Shown piece after piece: positions 45,198 to 54,590 of a stretch of DNA of 64,000 nt (position 1 is its first letter; the number at the start of each line of letters is the position of its first letter). The position numbers and the translations under genes are program-made. Source of the DNA: Candidatus Poseidonia alphae (lineage in GTDB: Archaea > Thermoplasmatota > Poseidoniia > Poseidoniales > Poseidoniaceae); the NCBI GenBank assembly GCA_002505405.1, contig DAVD01000012.1, positions 30,543 to 94,542 of the forward strand. The letters are read 5' to 3'. Under the pieces are notes generated by a model that worked only from the letters and a program-made list of their open reading frames with translations, was not told where the DNA came from and made no database searches.

Positions 45198-46223
45198 ATG
45201 CCTGAGCACCAATTCACTCCCGTTCGTGGCCGTATTGACCGCTGGTCGTTTGATTCCGAACTCATTGCGAATCGTTTGGGCGACCCTACTGAACGGGAAA
45301 TTATGGTACACCTTACCCCCGAAGGAATTCAACAACTTGAGGCGGGGGGGGCGCTACCTGTTGTCGTTTACCTTGCACCGTTCACATCAAGTGGCCCGCA
45401 ACGTGCAGGTTGGAAGGCGTTCGGAGAGACCCTGCCTCAACGGCATGAACGGTTGGTAGCTGATGGGTCCATGGACCCCGTGATTTTGGTCATGCCCGAC
45501 ACATTCACGTCCTTGGGAGGCAACCAATTCGTCGACTCCCCTGTTCTTGGAAACTGGTCTTCGTGGTTGGCCGATGGGCTGCGGCCCGAGATTGTAAGCA
45601 GATACTCCACTAACGAACAATTCGGACTTGTTGGAAAATCGTCTGGAGGATACGGATCGATGGTCAACGGCATGCTTCGGCCCGATGCTTGGTCTGCTGT
45701 TGCTTCGCATTCTGGCGACGTGGGATTTGAGTTGATGTACGGGGGCTCTTGGGGGGAAACCGTCACCCACATTGCGCCTGACGGGTCGGCTGAAGCCTAT
45801 CTTGCTCGTCTGGCAAATGCGCCGTCAATGCGTTCCTCTGATTTTCATACGATGATGATGTGTGCACTTGCCGCATCCTACGACCCGCGCCCCATCGGTG
45901 GGTTGCTTAACTTGGGCGTGAAGTTGCCCGTTGACCTTTCCACCTGCATCGTTGATGCTGAAGCTTGGGGGCGATGGATGGCTTTTGACCCGCTTTCAAT
46001 GGTTGAACACCATCACGAAGCCTTGGCTGGAATGAAATTGTGCTTTGTCGATTGTGGGGGGCAAGACCAGTACCACATCCACTACGGTACTCGGCGGTTT
46101 GTCGCTCGACTTGACGCTCTTTCAGTCCCCCATCGGTACGAAGAATTTGTTGGGACGCACAGTGGAATTGACCATCGCCTTGACGTTTCGTTTCCTCTTC
46201 TTTCAAAAGCACTGCGAAAATGA
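45198..46223 (+). CDS. Esterase of the alpha/beta-hydrolase (enterochelin-esterase/D-type) family
   Basis: About 341 residues starting at MPEHQFTPVRGRIDRW; upstream in-frame residues do not resemble the family. The nucleophile elbow is FGLVGKSSGGYGSMVNG (GKSSGG, serine in G-x-S-x-G form), then SHSGDVGFELMYGGSW. The acid is likely in LCFVDCGGQDQYHIHYG, and the His in FVGTHSGIDHR. This pattern fits the putative esterase (COG0627/COG2382-like) group. No signal peptide is obvious. The gene is divergent from mcm and 51 bases ahead of purM. The natural ester is unknown. Confidence 0.8.
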   Translation: MPEHQFTPVRGRIDRWSFDSELIANRLGDPTEREIMVHLTPEGIQQLEAGGALPVVVYLAPFTSSGPQRAGWKAFGETLPQRHERLVADGSMDPVILVMPDTFTSLGGNQFVDSPVLGNWSSWLADGLRPEIVSRYSTNEQFGLVGKSSGGYGSMVNGMLRPDAWSAVASHSGDVGFELMYGGSWGETVTHIAPDGSAEAYLARLANAPSMRSSDFHTMMMCALAASYDPRPIGGLLNLGVKLPVDLSTCIVDAEAWGRWMAFDPLSMVEHHHEALAGMKLCFVDCGGQDQYHIHYGTRRFVARLDALSVPHRYEEFVGTHSGIDHRLDVSFPLLSKALRK

Positions 46224-46274
46224 AGCAAGAAAATCAAGCGGTTTCTTCTTGAGGCGCCGACTTGTGGTCGCGCT

Positions 46275-47387
46275 ATGGACGAGCCCATGGACTACGCAAG
46301 TGCTGGGGTTGATATTGACCTTGAAGGCTCTGCAGTCGCATCCCTCATCGGAGCCCTAAGCAAGAGCGTTCGCAAACCCGGGACCCCTGGCGCGCCTGTC
46401 GACCTCCCCGGCGGATTTGGTGGACTCATTGAGTTTGGAGATAATTTGTTGGCAATGGCTACCGATGGAGTCGGGAGTAAATTGCAAATCGCAACCATGC
46501 TCGAACAATGGTCTGGAGTAGGCATTGACTGCATGGCAATGAACGTGAATGACCTGTTGTGCGTGGGAGCCGAACCGATCGCCTTCGTTGACTATGTTGC
46601 TGTTCCAAAACCAGACCCGGCCATTCATGCGGCTTTGGGTGCATCGCTTGCAGAAGCGTGCCGGCAAGCAAGAGTGACCTTAGCGGGTGGAGAAACTGCA
46701 TCACTGCCGGGTATTGTCACTGAATTGGACATGTCTGGAACCGCTCTTGGATGGCTGCCGAAAGGACAAGCCATCACTGGAGAACATCTGAAAGAGGGTG
46801 ACGTGTTGATCGGCCTACCTGCGTCAGGGATTCACTCAAACGGTTACTCATTGGTTCGTCGAATCGTTGAGCATGCTGGAATTGACTATCGCTCCCCTGC
46901 CCCTTTTGACAGCAACCACCCCAACAGGACATTCATCCGTTGGACTGAGGGTGAACCAACCATGGGCGAAGTTGTTCTGAACCCCACAAGAATTTACTGC
47001 GACCCTGTCGTTGATTTACTCTCAGAAGCACGAAACGGGTCATCCTTTTCAATTTCTGATATCCATGGTATCTGCCATGTAACTGGCGGTGGACTCTCGA
47101 ATCTTCTTCGCCTTCACGACACACTTGGATGGTCCATTGATGCTCCTCTTCCCGTACTGCCAGAATTCAAGTGGTTGCAAGAAGCCGGAGGGGTAGAAAC
47201 CCGAGAGATGTACCGTACATTCAATATGGGAATGGGAATGGTCATTGCAGTTGACAAAGCCCACGCTCAAAGCATCACTGAATGGATTTCTCACCGCCTT
47301 CCTGGAACAGCAATTGTCGGTTCGGTAACCAATGACGGCCATGTTGTTACTCACGCCATCGAAGGCGTTGAATTCTCGCATTATTGA
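46275..47387 (+). CDS. purM: Phosphoribosylformylglycinamidine cyclo-ligase
   Basis: Fifth step of purine synthesis: ATP-dependent ring closure of FGAM to AIR. 370 residues. Core motifs are YASAGVDIDLEGS, LLAMATDGVGSKLQIA (ATP-binding), DCMAMNVNDLLCVGAEPIAFVDYVA, LAGGETASLPGIV, GLPASGIHSNGYSLVRRI and HGICHVTGGGLSNLLRL. It matches the PurM/SelD/ThiL fold throughout. The start MDEPMDYASAG is close to relatives' N-termini. It follows the esterase by 51 bases and precedes trm1 by 48 bases. The call is secure. Confidence 0.96.
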   Translation: MDEPMDYASAGVDIDLEGSAVASLIGALSKSVRKPGTPGAPVDLPGGFGGLIEFGDNLLAMATDGVGSKLQIATMLEQWSGVGIDCMAMNVNDLLCVGAEPIAFVDYVAVPKPDPAIHAALGASLAEACRQARVTLAGGETASLPGIVTELDMSGTALGWLPKGQAITGEHLKEGDVLIGLPASGIHSNGYSLVRRIVEHAGIDYRSPAPFDSNHPNRTFIRWTEGEPTMGEVVLNPTRIYCDPVVDLLSEARNGSSFSISDIHGICHVTGGGLSNLLRLHDTLGWSIDAPLPVLPEFKWLQEAGGVETREMYRTFNMGMGMVIAVDKAHAQSITEWISHRLPGTAIVGSVTNDGHVVTHAIEGVEFSHY

Positions 47388-47435
47388 TTTGGCTCGCGTC
47401 GGTGCGGTCTTGAGGGAGAGGTTCTTCCCCGATTT

Positions 47436-48779
47436 ATGACCGGAGAACCTGAAGGGGCGAAATCTCCCGGTCACCTTTGGCTTGAGGGGAGGACGCTGGT
47501 CCATCTGCGTGAAGACCAAGAGCGCCCAACACACATGCCGAGAGGACCTGCAAAGCGCACGGGGCCTGGTTTTCTCAACCCTGCAATGGCTCCGGCCCGA
47601 ACACGCTCGGTGATGCTGCTTGCAGATGCGTTGGAACACGATTGGTTGGTCAAGCCCGGTCACGATCTTCGCGCTCTTGATGCCCTCTGTGCAACAGGAG
47701 TGCGTGTTCGACGGTGGCGAAATGAACTTCCTGATGAAATCCAACCCCGCCTTCGTATTGCAGCAAACGATCTTGACGCCTTCGCTCTTGATTGGTTAAA
47801 GCGCTCCCATGGTGCGTTCCCTCCAAAAATTACCGTAGGTCACGCTCTTGAAGACGACCGATATGAGCGGATACCTGAAGGAACCATGGAAAACGGAATT
47901 TTTGTCATGCAAAACGACGCCCGTATTGCCTTGATGGAAGCAGCCTACCAGTGGGTTGACCTCGACCCCTTCGGCTCTCCTGTGAATTTCCTGGATTCGG
48001 CCATCCAAGGACTTGCAAGAATCGGCTTCCTCGAGGTGACGGCCACCGATACCGCTGCGCTAACGGGCTCAAGCGCTTCGTCACAACAGCGCCGTTACGG
48101 TGCAAAGGGAATCGTTGATACCTATGCGCATGACGATGGAGTGCGCGTTCTCCTCGGCCTCGTAGCAACTACCGCTGCTCGTCATGACCGATTCATTGAA
48201 CCCGTTTTAGCACTCTTTGATGGCCACCATGTTCGTGTAAGCGTCAAGGTGCGACGAAGTAAGGAACGGGCATCCGATGTCATGGACATGATGGGTTGGC
48301 GCATTCGTGAACCTCATGGCGGTTATCGGTTTGTTCAGCATCCAACTCCCGAAGAGGTCGAGCGGGGAAGCGGCCCAATGTGGGTCGGCCCTCTTTGGAG
48401 CAAAGACATCGCTGGTAGAATGACCGAAGAGCGTGCCCTTGCCCTATGCTCGCCGTCGTTGGACGAAGTTGAACGAGCAAGAACTTCAGGTTTGGAGTGG
48501 GACGACGCAGACCAAGAATACTCCCAGCGGGAATTGCGACGAAGTGTTCGTTACATTGCCGACGCTGCAGATCTGATGAGTCGGGACCACTTGTTGTTGC
48601 ATATTGACGACCTTCCTAATATGGCGGGTGTGACGCATGCTCCAAAGTTGGAAGTCCTGTTTTCTTCCCTCAGAGAGCACGGACATTGTGCGGCTCGAGT
48701 TCCAGATATCGACCCGTTCTTTGTCACTGATGCTCCACTTGAGGCGGTTCTTGAGCGGGTGCGCTCGCTGGTTGGATAA
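47436..48779 (+). CDS. trm1: tRNA (guanine26-N2)-dimethyltransferase
   Basis: Dimethylates G26 of tRNA using SAM. 447 residues, the usual length for archaeal Trm1. Landmarks are GFLNPAMAPARTRSVMLL near residue 45, LDALCATGVRVRRWRNE (SAM motif I), IAANDLDAFALDWLKR, and the catalytic-loop DPFGSPVNFLDSA. EVTATDTAALTGSSASSQQRRYGAKG follows, and RVSVKVRRSKERASDVM begins the C-terminal RNA-binding domain. Family Cys positions are not obvious here. It is downstream of purM with a 48-base gap and converges on the PAC2 gene. Confidence 0.95.
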   Translation: MTGEPEGAKSPGHLWLEGRTLVHLREDQERPTHMPRGPAKRTGPGFLNPAMAPARTRSVMLLADALEHDWLVKPGHDLRALDALCATGVRVRRWRNELPDEIQPRLRIAANDLDAFALDWLKRSHGAFPPKITVGHALEDDRYERIPEGTMENGIFVMQNDARIALMEAAYQWVDLDPFGSPVNFLDSAIQGLARIGFLEVTATDTAALTGSSASSQQRRYGAKGIVDTYAHDDGVRVLLGLVATTAARHDRFIEPVLALFDGHHVRVSVKVRRSKERASDVMDMMGWRIREPHGGYRFVQHPTPEEVERGSGPMWVGPLWSKDIAGRMTEERALALCSPSLDEVERARTSGLEWDDADQEYSQRELRRSVRYIADAADLMSRDHLLLHIDDLPNMAGVTHAPKLEVLFSSLREHGHCAARVPDIDPFFVTDAPLEAVLERVRSLVG

Positions 48780-48795
48780 CGCCGACGGGAACCTT

Positions 48796-49554
48796 TCATC
48801 CGAATGATGGGTCAATGTCCGTGATGTTGGTTGCTTCGGGTGCTGGGAGCATCTGTGAGGCATTCTCTATGATGTTGCGTACGTTGTCTTCAATGTCCCG
48901 GGCGTTTTCCAACAAGTCGGTCAATGGAATATCTAATCCCGTCAATTCGCCAATAGCCTCAACCGCAATAGCTGCGGCCCGAGCATCTGGATACATTGGG
49001 TTTGCTTCAGAAAGAAGGGCGGTGATGTCAATGCCCAAACGGTCACCTTCACCCAATAAGAATCCGGTAATTCCAGCAACGATGCCTTGCTGAATGGGTT
49101 CGATGTCCAAACCCTTCAACCGGTTTCTCGAGGCTTGGATTGAACCAACACCAAACAAAGCTCCTTCGGTTAATTCTTTTTCCGGTCGAACGAGCCCATC
49201 AATGATAATGAGGCGGTCGAAACCACCTTTTGTGAACCACTCAAGAACGGTGGATGCAAAGGTGATATCGGTTTCATTTCCGAACTGTATTTCGGAAGTG
49301 AACACGCCTACTCCCTCACCCTGATAAACACGTACAGGATGTTTTGGAATCTCGTTGTGTATGAGGGCAACGGCAGGGAAATCAGCATGCATGACGGTTC
49401 CTAATTGTTTCAATTTCAACTCTTTGATGATGTGAGATGTGGCAATGACCCCGACCATCCCTGCAGTGGTGAATCCACAGATTGCAACGCCTCCGGTTCT
49501 TGGGTCAGCATCTTGGTGCAAAACCAACGCGTACGATTGAAGATTCGCATCCAT
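48796..49554 (-). CDS. PAC2-family protein (proteasome-assembly chaperone-like)
   Basis: About 252 residues. The ATG at 49554 has GGAGG 7 bases upstream and is preferred to one at 49575. It has the PAC2 fold: VAICGFTTAGMVGVIATSHII, LGTVMHADFPAVALIHNE, RLIIIDGLVRPEKELTE, PIQQGIVAGITGFLLGEG and NPMYPDARAAAIAVEAIGEL. The G-F-x-x-x-G-M-V-G and P-D-x-R-A-A blocks are typical. The C-terminus ends PSFG. Archaeal PAC2 proteins help build or open the 20S proteasome, but the family also has other roles. A related paralogue lies at 62634-63437. Confidence 0.88.
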   Translation of the reverse strand: MDANLQSYALVLHQDADPRTGGVAICGFTTAGMVGVIATSHIIKELKLKQLGTVMHADFPAVALIHNEIPKHPVRVYQGEGVGVFTSEIQFGNETDITFASTVLEWFTKGGFDRLIIIDGLVRPEKELTEGALFGVGSIQASRNRLKGLDIEPIQQGIVAGITGFLLGEGDRLGIDITALLSEANPMYPDARAAAIAVEAIGELTGLDIPLTDLLENARDIEDNVRNIIENASQMLPAPEATNITDIDPSFG

Positions 49555-49610
49555 AGCATTCCCTCCGGTTTGCATCCACTCGTCAGCCCATCAAAAGACT
49601 CGCGCCTGAA

Positions 49611-52600
49611 TCAATCTTCCCAGACAGCCCAGTCTTCCCAGCCTTCTTCGCGGTACCACCAGACGCCTTCTTCATCTTCCCACCATTCGGTACCGTTCTC
49701 GTCCATTGAGATTCCATCGTTCTCTTCGGTTGCTTCTTCAGTCCATTCCTCTTCGGACGAATGTTCCTCCTCATGGGTGTCTTCAGCACCCGTTTCGAGG
49801 CGGGTCTCTTCAGCAGTTGCGCCAAATTGGAAGGCATCAGCACTGCTTCCAAGCATTGAGGATTCAATTCCTTCAGGGGCTTCTTCATGCAATTCTTTAC
49901 CCTCTGCCTTAAGTGAATCAAGAGATTTGGAGGCGTTCAGGTCAAGACTCTTCGGCCCGGGGCTAACGTCTGGGGCAGCCATTGCTTCAGCATAGTAATC
50001 TTCCTCGTCGTCCTCGTCAAAATCGTCATCGAGTCTTGAACGCATGAAGATGGCTCCCCCAATGGCGGCAGCCACGAAGATAACAATGCCGATTCCGACC
50101 AATACTGGGGTCATGGAACTCGAAGCTCCATCACCTTCATCGTTGCTCTGACCGTCGTTGGTATTGTCTGTATCAACCACAAGTTTCTCCGAGAGCGTCC
50201 ACCGTAACTCACCTTCAGTGCTGGCTGTAGGCGTGGTCATGGAATCGCACTGATTGGCTCCGCCGAACTCAGAGCATGAGAAGTAAACGACGTAGCCCAC
50301 ACCTTGAATTCCAGGGAACAAACCATCGGATGGCCCATTGCGGATCGGCGAGAATTCCACTTGGACTGAGGCCTCCGCAGAAATGGTGAAGATTGGCGCG
50401 CTGCCCACACCAAAAGGCGCCTCAAAGGTGACTGGCGGAGGGGTTGTTGGAGTCACTTTCCAGGAAAACCCGAGGAGCACATCAAACGGATTCGGATTGG
50501 TGATGGTGCACGTAATGCGCTCGTCGGTACTGTTTTGCTCCCATGCGTAGGTTGCAGTTCCACAGTCAATCGTTCCAGCCAGCGTTGCATCCGGGAATGT
50601 CGTTTCGTTGCTGGTGTTGGAGGAGGAGTTGGTTTGATTTTCTTCTACGGCAGGTGATCCTTCAAAGTCGATCATGACCGCCATACCTTCGGTGTAATAG
50701 TACGGAGTGAACGTGTCCAGATGAATGTGTAAGAATCCACCGTATGCGCCAATTCCAGAGAGTTCCATCTCGTTTCCACGCACCTCTCCAATTCCCGCTG
50801 ATACCTCTGAACCATTTTCATCGTTCGCAATCCATCCAACGACCATGTTTGCAAGCAGTACCTGTTGTTCGGCGATGTCTGCATTGACGAGGAGAACCGT
50901 TGAGAATGATGCGTTCTCAGTAAGGAGGATTGGCTCGACGGTCGTGAAGGACACATCAACGACGCCAAAAGCAGAAGATTGGTTGAATGCAGGGGTTAGT
51001 GGGCGGTCTATGAGTCCTCCTTGGCTTCCTTCGTATGAAACTGAAAGGGTCATTTGGCCAAGCGCTTCAATTGGGCCCAGAGTGGTGAGGTTAGGGATTG
51101 AAAACACCGCTATGCCTGATTCATTTGTTGTTTCAACGAGCGTGAAGTTATCGTTTTCACCGAGAATGTTCAATGTTAAATCCGCTCCAACAACACCCGA
51201 ACCGTTCTCATGCAAATGAGCGGTAACATCCAACGCCCCATTCTTCTTCAACAAGACATGTGAGGTGGTTTCATCGCTTGTAAATCCAAGATAGGTCACG
51301 TCAAGCGAGGTGGTTAACGCCGAGTCGTTTCTGGTGAACACTGGGCCAAACGCTGTCGCATCGTATGAAAAATTACCAAACTGGTCGACGCCAACAACGG
51401 TGACGAAGTAAGGCGTTCCATCAAGGAGGGCATTGCCTTCATTGTCAACGCTCAGCGTGGAATTAAAGACTGAAGCCGCTGTTGTCATGGAGGCACTCAT
51501 TCCGTTAAGTGAAGTGAAATTCACAGCACTGACGTAAATCTGATGTTCATTCACGGATGAATGTCCCGGGGACCAAGTGATGTCCAACGCGCCTCCAGAA
51601 TCGCTGGGGCGGTCTACAGCCGTCACGTTCGGTATGTAGGACTGAGGGGGAGGGTAGGGGACGGTGATTGAAAGAGGGGCGGAGAGATTGCTGGTCACTC
51701 CGTATTGATGGACACTGCGGACATAGTAGTCGTATTGTTCACCGGGGGAGAAATTCATATCGATCGTGAAGTTGCTGATGCTGCTTGAATAGGTATCAAG
51801 GAGATCTAAGTCTTGATTCTGGCCCACCCTGTAGATGATGAATTGAAGCAGGTCGTCACCAAAATCGGTTTGATTCTGCCATCCAAGTTCCAAACTCGTG
51901 CTGTTCAGTTGATTGATTTGCAATATCGGAGTTGGCGGTAGGGCGATATTAGGTGCGCCTTCGGTGTAGGCAATGGTGGGGTTGGAAATCTCAAAACTAC
52001 CGTTTCGTGTTGAGGAAAACAGCAGAGGTACGTTTAACGTTCCTGAACCACCGGTCATCTGTTGATTCAATACATTGGTGAGATTACGAGAGGGATGTGG
52101 ATTAAGATTCACCTGAAATTCTGCATCATATGTAATGTTGAGATCTGTAAAGGTGAACATGCCCCCAGCCAATGTGCTCAACGAAAAGTTGACCGGAGAC
52201 ATTTGAATGCCGTATCCATCGGTAATCCACGGCCAACTGAAACTCATAGCGCTCAACTGCGTGCTCAAGTTGTTGACTGGGTCGAGTATCTGAAGCGGTG
52301 CGAGGCCATTTGAGCCGTTTCCAGCATAGCCTGATGCGGTGTAATCAGCCATTGAATTATGGTCAACATCGTAACCAATTTCGTGCCAGGCACCTATGAA
52401 CACCCCGTGCTGTGAACCTTCACCTGCGACGACAATGTGTTCGCGTATACCATCGCCATCAAAGTCTCCGAAATCGATGGACTTGGGCATGGTCCAGGGT
52501 TCCAATATTGCTGAAGCAGATGAGTTAACTCGTCCCTTGTTGCTGCCGTAAGTACGGAAATTGTAAGCAGTAAAGTTGCCATCTAATGTGCTCGAAATGC

Positions 52601-53948
52601 CATCGCCTTGGGTCAACTGAGGAAGGAGGAGCGAACTGTCCATGTCGTAATCGTGATCGATGATGGTCGCATTGGTGAGGTCCAAGAGACCGTTGTGATT
52701 CTCCTCATTCCAAGATGTAAGGCGATTTTCAATTGAGCGGTGTCCAGTGCTACGTGTGGCAATGAAATCGAGGTCTCCATCGTTATCAAAATCGCCGTAC
52801 ACTGAATCCGTTCCGAGTCCATCAAAGCGCGTCACCAGCTCTGCAAAGGCCCCGTTTGGCGAATACTGCAGTTGGATGCATTGGCCTGTGGTATCCACCA
52901 CGACCAACTTGTATGGGTTCAATTCACCATTAAACCGAGCCAGGTACATTGCCGTCAAAGAGGCTGTTGTAGTGCCTTGAGGAGTTTCGTAAACAACGGC
53001 CGAATCTACGCTTGAAAACCCGTTGGACTTGGTGCTAAATTCTGCAATATCAACTCCTCCACCGGTTCGGATGGTTACCAAGTCTGCATATCCATCATCG
53101 GCAACATCTCCAATATCCAAATCAATGACTGAAGAGGGGAGCGTAAAATTGGCCCGGGTTGGAAAGTTACCTGTGGTGCCGTTGTAGATGTGGATGCAGA
53201 GCAAACTGTCCACCGGTGCATACGTGACCACGTCTTCAAAGGAATCACCGTTCAAATCGGCAACCATCACCCGGGTAGCATTCGTACATGTTGGAACCCA
53301 TGATGTGTTGGAAACGCCCGTAGTATTGGTATAACTCATGACCGTGAAGGCGGTCCCAACTCCGGTACTTGCATTTGAGGACGAAAGAAGGATGGCGTCT
53401 GCCAGACTGTTGTTTTCGATGTCACCAATGGCCGTATCGGTTATCGGCCCCAATGGAAAGAAGCCGCCAGTCAAAGTAGGTTCAAACCCAACGGTCATTC
53501 GAGCATCGGTTATTGCAGAACCGTAAGGAAGAAGGAAGTCGGAAGTGTTGGTACTGGCTTGGATGGGCCCATTTGGTTCGATGGCTAATGCAGATGAGTT
53601 GTTTCCATCTGCAAACATCGTCTGCAATCCAAAGTCTCCGTAACCGGTTTGATTGAATTCCCACTCATTCTCTCCGTTTTGGTCGAGGTCCAGCCAAACC
53701 TTACCCGGCGACTGGGTTGTTCCAGAATCGGGAGAGAGGAAGAAAAGAGACTGTTCGATCGTAGTGTTTCGCTCCAAATCAAACCCAATTGAGGTGTGTG
53801 TGCCCCCGTTCATGGTGATTGTTTCTTGGGCTGTACCCGTGGAAAAAACAGAAATGGTGGTGGATTGGGCGCTAGCAAACATAACTGACCAGCCAGGGCC
53901 AACCATCATCAAAACAAGCAGGGTTCCCAGAATTTGACGGGATTTCAT
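49611..53948 (-). CDS. Large surface protein: FG-GAP-type repeats, Fn3-like modules, W-rich acidic cytosolic tail
   Basis: 1445 residues with a signal peptide (MKSRQILGTLLVLMMVGPGWSVMFASA). Several FG-GAP/VCBS-like calcium loops follow: DLNGDSFEDVV, DVADDGYADLV, DFDNDGDLDF and DFDGDGIREH. From about residue 650 there are Fn3-like domains, one opening DRPSDSGGALDITW as in the giant protein at 2-10 kb. A membrane helix at about 1278-1302 is followed by an acidic tail of about 140 residues. That tail ends in a tryptophan cluster at W1422, W1423, W1430, W1431, W1437, W1440 and W1443. Most of the chain should be outside, bound to polymer or a partner, with the tail inside the cell. The start has a TATA-rich gap of 114 bases to the divergent neighbour. 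Confidence 0.9.
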   Translation of the reverse strand: MKSRQILGTLLVLMMVGPGWSVMFASAQSTTISVFSTGTAQETITMNGGTHTSIGFDLERNTTIEQSLFFLSPDSGTTQSPGKVWLDLDQNGENEWEFNQTGYGDFGLQTMFADGNNSSALAIEPNGPIQASTNTSDFLLPYGSAITDARMTVGFEPTLTGGFFPLGPITDTAIGDIENNSLADAILLSSSNASTGVGTAFTVMSYTNTTGVSNTSWVPTCTNATRVMVADLNGDSFEDVVTYAPVDSLLCIHIYNGTTGNFPTRANFTLPSSVIDLDIGDVADDGYADLVTIRTGGGVDIAEFSTKSNGFSSVDSAVVYETPQGTTTASLTAMYLARFNGELNPYKLVVVDTTGQCIQLQYSPNGAFAELVTRFDGLGTDSVYGDFDNDGDLDFIATRSTGHRSIENRLTSWNEENHNGLLDLTNATIIDHDYDMDSSLLLPQLTQGDGISSTLDGNFTAYNFRTYGSNKGRVNSSASAILEPWTMPKSIDFGDFDGDGIREHIVVAGEGSQHGVFIGAWHEIGYDVDHNSMADYTASGYAGNGSNGLAPLQILDPVNNLSTQLSAMSFSWPWITDGYGIQMSPVNFSLSTLAGGMFTFTDLNITYDAEFQVNLNPHPSRNLTNVLNQQMTGGSGTLNVPLLFSSTRNGSFEISNPTIAYTEGAPNIALPPTPILQINQLNSTSLELGWQNQTDFGDDLLQFIIYRVGQNQDLDLLDTYSSSISNFTIDMNFSPGEQYDYYVRSVHQYGVTSNLSAPLSITVPYPPPQSYIPNVTAVDRPSDSGGALDITWSPGHSSVNEHQIYVSAVNFTSLNGMSASMTTAASVFNSTLSVDNEGNALLDGTPYFVTVVGVDQFGNFSYDATAFGPVFTRNDSALTTSLDVTYLGFTSDETTSHVLLKKNGALDVTAHLHENGSGVVGADLTLNILGENDNFTLVETTNESGIAVFSIPNLTTLGPIEALGQMTLSVSYEGSQGGLIDRPLTPAFNQSSAFGVVDVSFTTVEPILLTENASFSTVLLVNADIAEQQVLLANMVVGWIANDENGSEVSAGIGEVRGNEMELSGIGAYGGFLHIHLDTFTPYYYTEGMAVMIDFEGSPAVEENQTNSSSNTSNETTFPDATLAGTIDCGTATYAWEQNSTDERITCTITNPNPFDVLLGFSWKVTPTTPPPVTFEAPFGVGSAPIFTISAEASVQVEFSPIRNGPSDGLFPGIQGVGYVVYFSCSEFGGANQCDSMTTPTASTEGELRWTLSEKLVVDTDNTNDGQSNDEGDGASSSMTPVLVGIGIVIFVAAAIGGAIFMRSRLDDDFDEDDEEDYYAEAMAAPDVSPGPKSLDLNASKSLDSLKAEGKELHEEAPEGIESSMLGSSADAFQFGATAEETRLETGAEDTHEEEHSSEEEWTEEATEENDGISMDENGTEWWEDEEGVWWYREEGWEDWAVWED

Positions 53949-54007
53949 CTCAAGGCCTCAAGGTTGGCTGCGCATTACCTGTTATGTTTGTTTTGTCGCG
54001 TTGAACG

Positions 54008-54017
54008 CTTAAATTTT
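54008..54017 (+). promoter_or_regulatory. TATA-like box for the small two-gene operon
   Basis: CTTAAATTTT sits in an AT-rich gap and would start transcription near 54040. An AAGGA (54054-54058) lies 4 bases before the GTG at 54063, and this decides that start. Confidence 0.5.
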
Positions 54018-54062
54018 CTAAAAATGTATCATTTTTCACAACATAAGGTTATGAAGGATTGA

Positions 54063-54581
54063 GTGTCGTTATTGGTCAAGAGGCGATTATTTTTGCGACT
54101 TACAGTTCAAGCCGGTGACATTGAGATTAATCTCGAAGGCGCCGCCATTCAAATTGACGAACAATTGGCTGCGGCCAAGATTGACCACACATGGACCATG
54201 CTCCTCGAACGCATCCGAGAGGCAAGAGAAAACGCACTTGAAGCCGCTGTGAATGCGGCAAGAGATGCCGGACTGCCAGAACGAGGGTCTGCGTTCCGCG
54301 CCCTTCTGGACAATTGTGCATTGTCGCGGAAACCTGACCAAGTGTTGGGCGCCATACACTACTTGCGCGACGTAGAGGGTATTAGCGACAGTCCACCTCG
54401 TGTGGTCAACCAATTGTTTAGTGATGCAGGCATTGACCCACCAGGCAACCTCTCCCTCTACCTCAACCGTCTGAAGGAAAGGAATTTCCTCATCGTCCCT
54501 CGTGGAAAGGATGAGAAAAATCGATTCGCAATCCTTACACCCGAAGGCCAAGCACACTTGGACAAGCGCTCCGGCGCTTGA
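54063..54581 (+). CDS. Small protein with C-terminal winged-helix-like region
   Basis: 172 residues from a GTG with AAGGA 4 bases upstream. The N-terminus (LRLTVQAGDIEINLEGAA) resembles the G-D-I/V-E-I-E-L-E-G opening of many small archaeal proteins. A central helical region includes an Ala-rich stretch. The C-terminus (DAGIDPPGNLSLYLNRLKERNFLIVPRGKDEKNRFAILTPEG) looks like a winged helix, with a wing in PRGKDEKNR. It may be a DNA- or RNA-binding regulator. It sits 9 bases before the pentapeptide-repeat gene, whose Shine-Dalgarno overlaps this gene's stop, so they form an operon. Confidence 0.72.
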   Translation: MSLLVKRRLFLRLTVQAGDIEINLEGAAIQIDEQLAAAKIDHTWTMLLERIREARENALEAAVNAARDAGLPERGSAFRALLDNCALSRKPDQVLGAIHYLRDVEGISDSPPRVVNQLFSDAGIDPPGNLSLYLNRLKERNFLIVPRGKDEKNRFAILTPEGQAHLDKRSGA

Positions 54582-54590
54582 GGTGCTCAA

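Noticed and set aside
47436..48779. Possible frameshift or fusion in trm1
   Set aside because: Length and motif order match complete archaeal Trm1, so no break is needed.
49611..53948. Possible S-layer protein
   Set aside because: It is anchored by a C-terminal helix with a long cytosolic tail and has FG-GAP repeats; no S-layer domain is seen.
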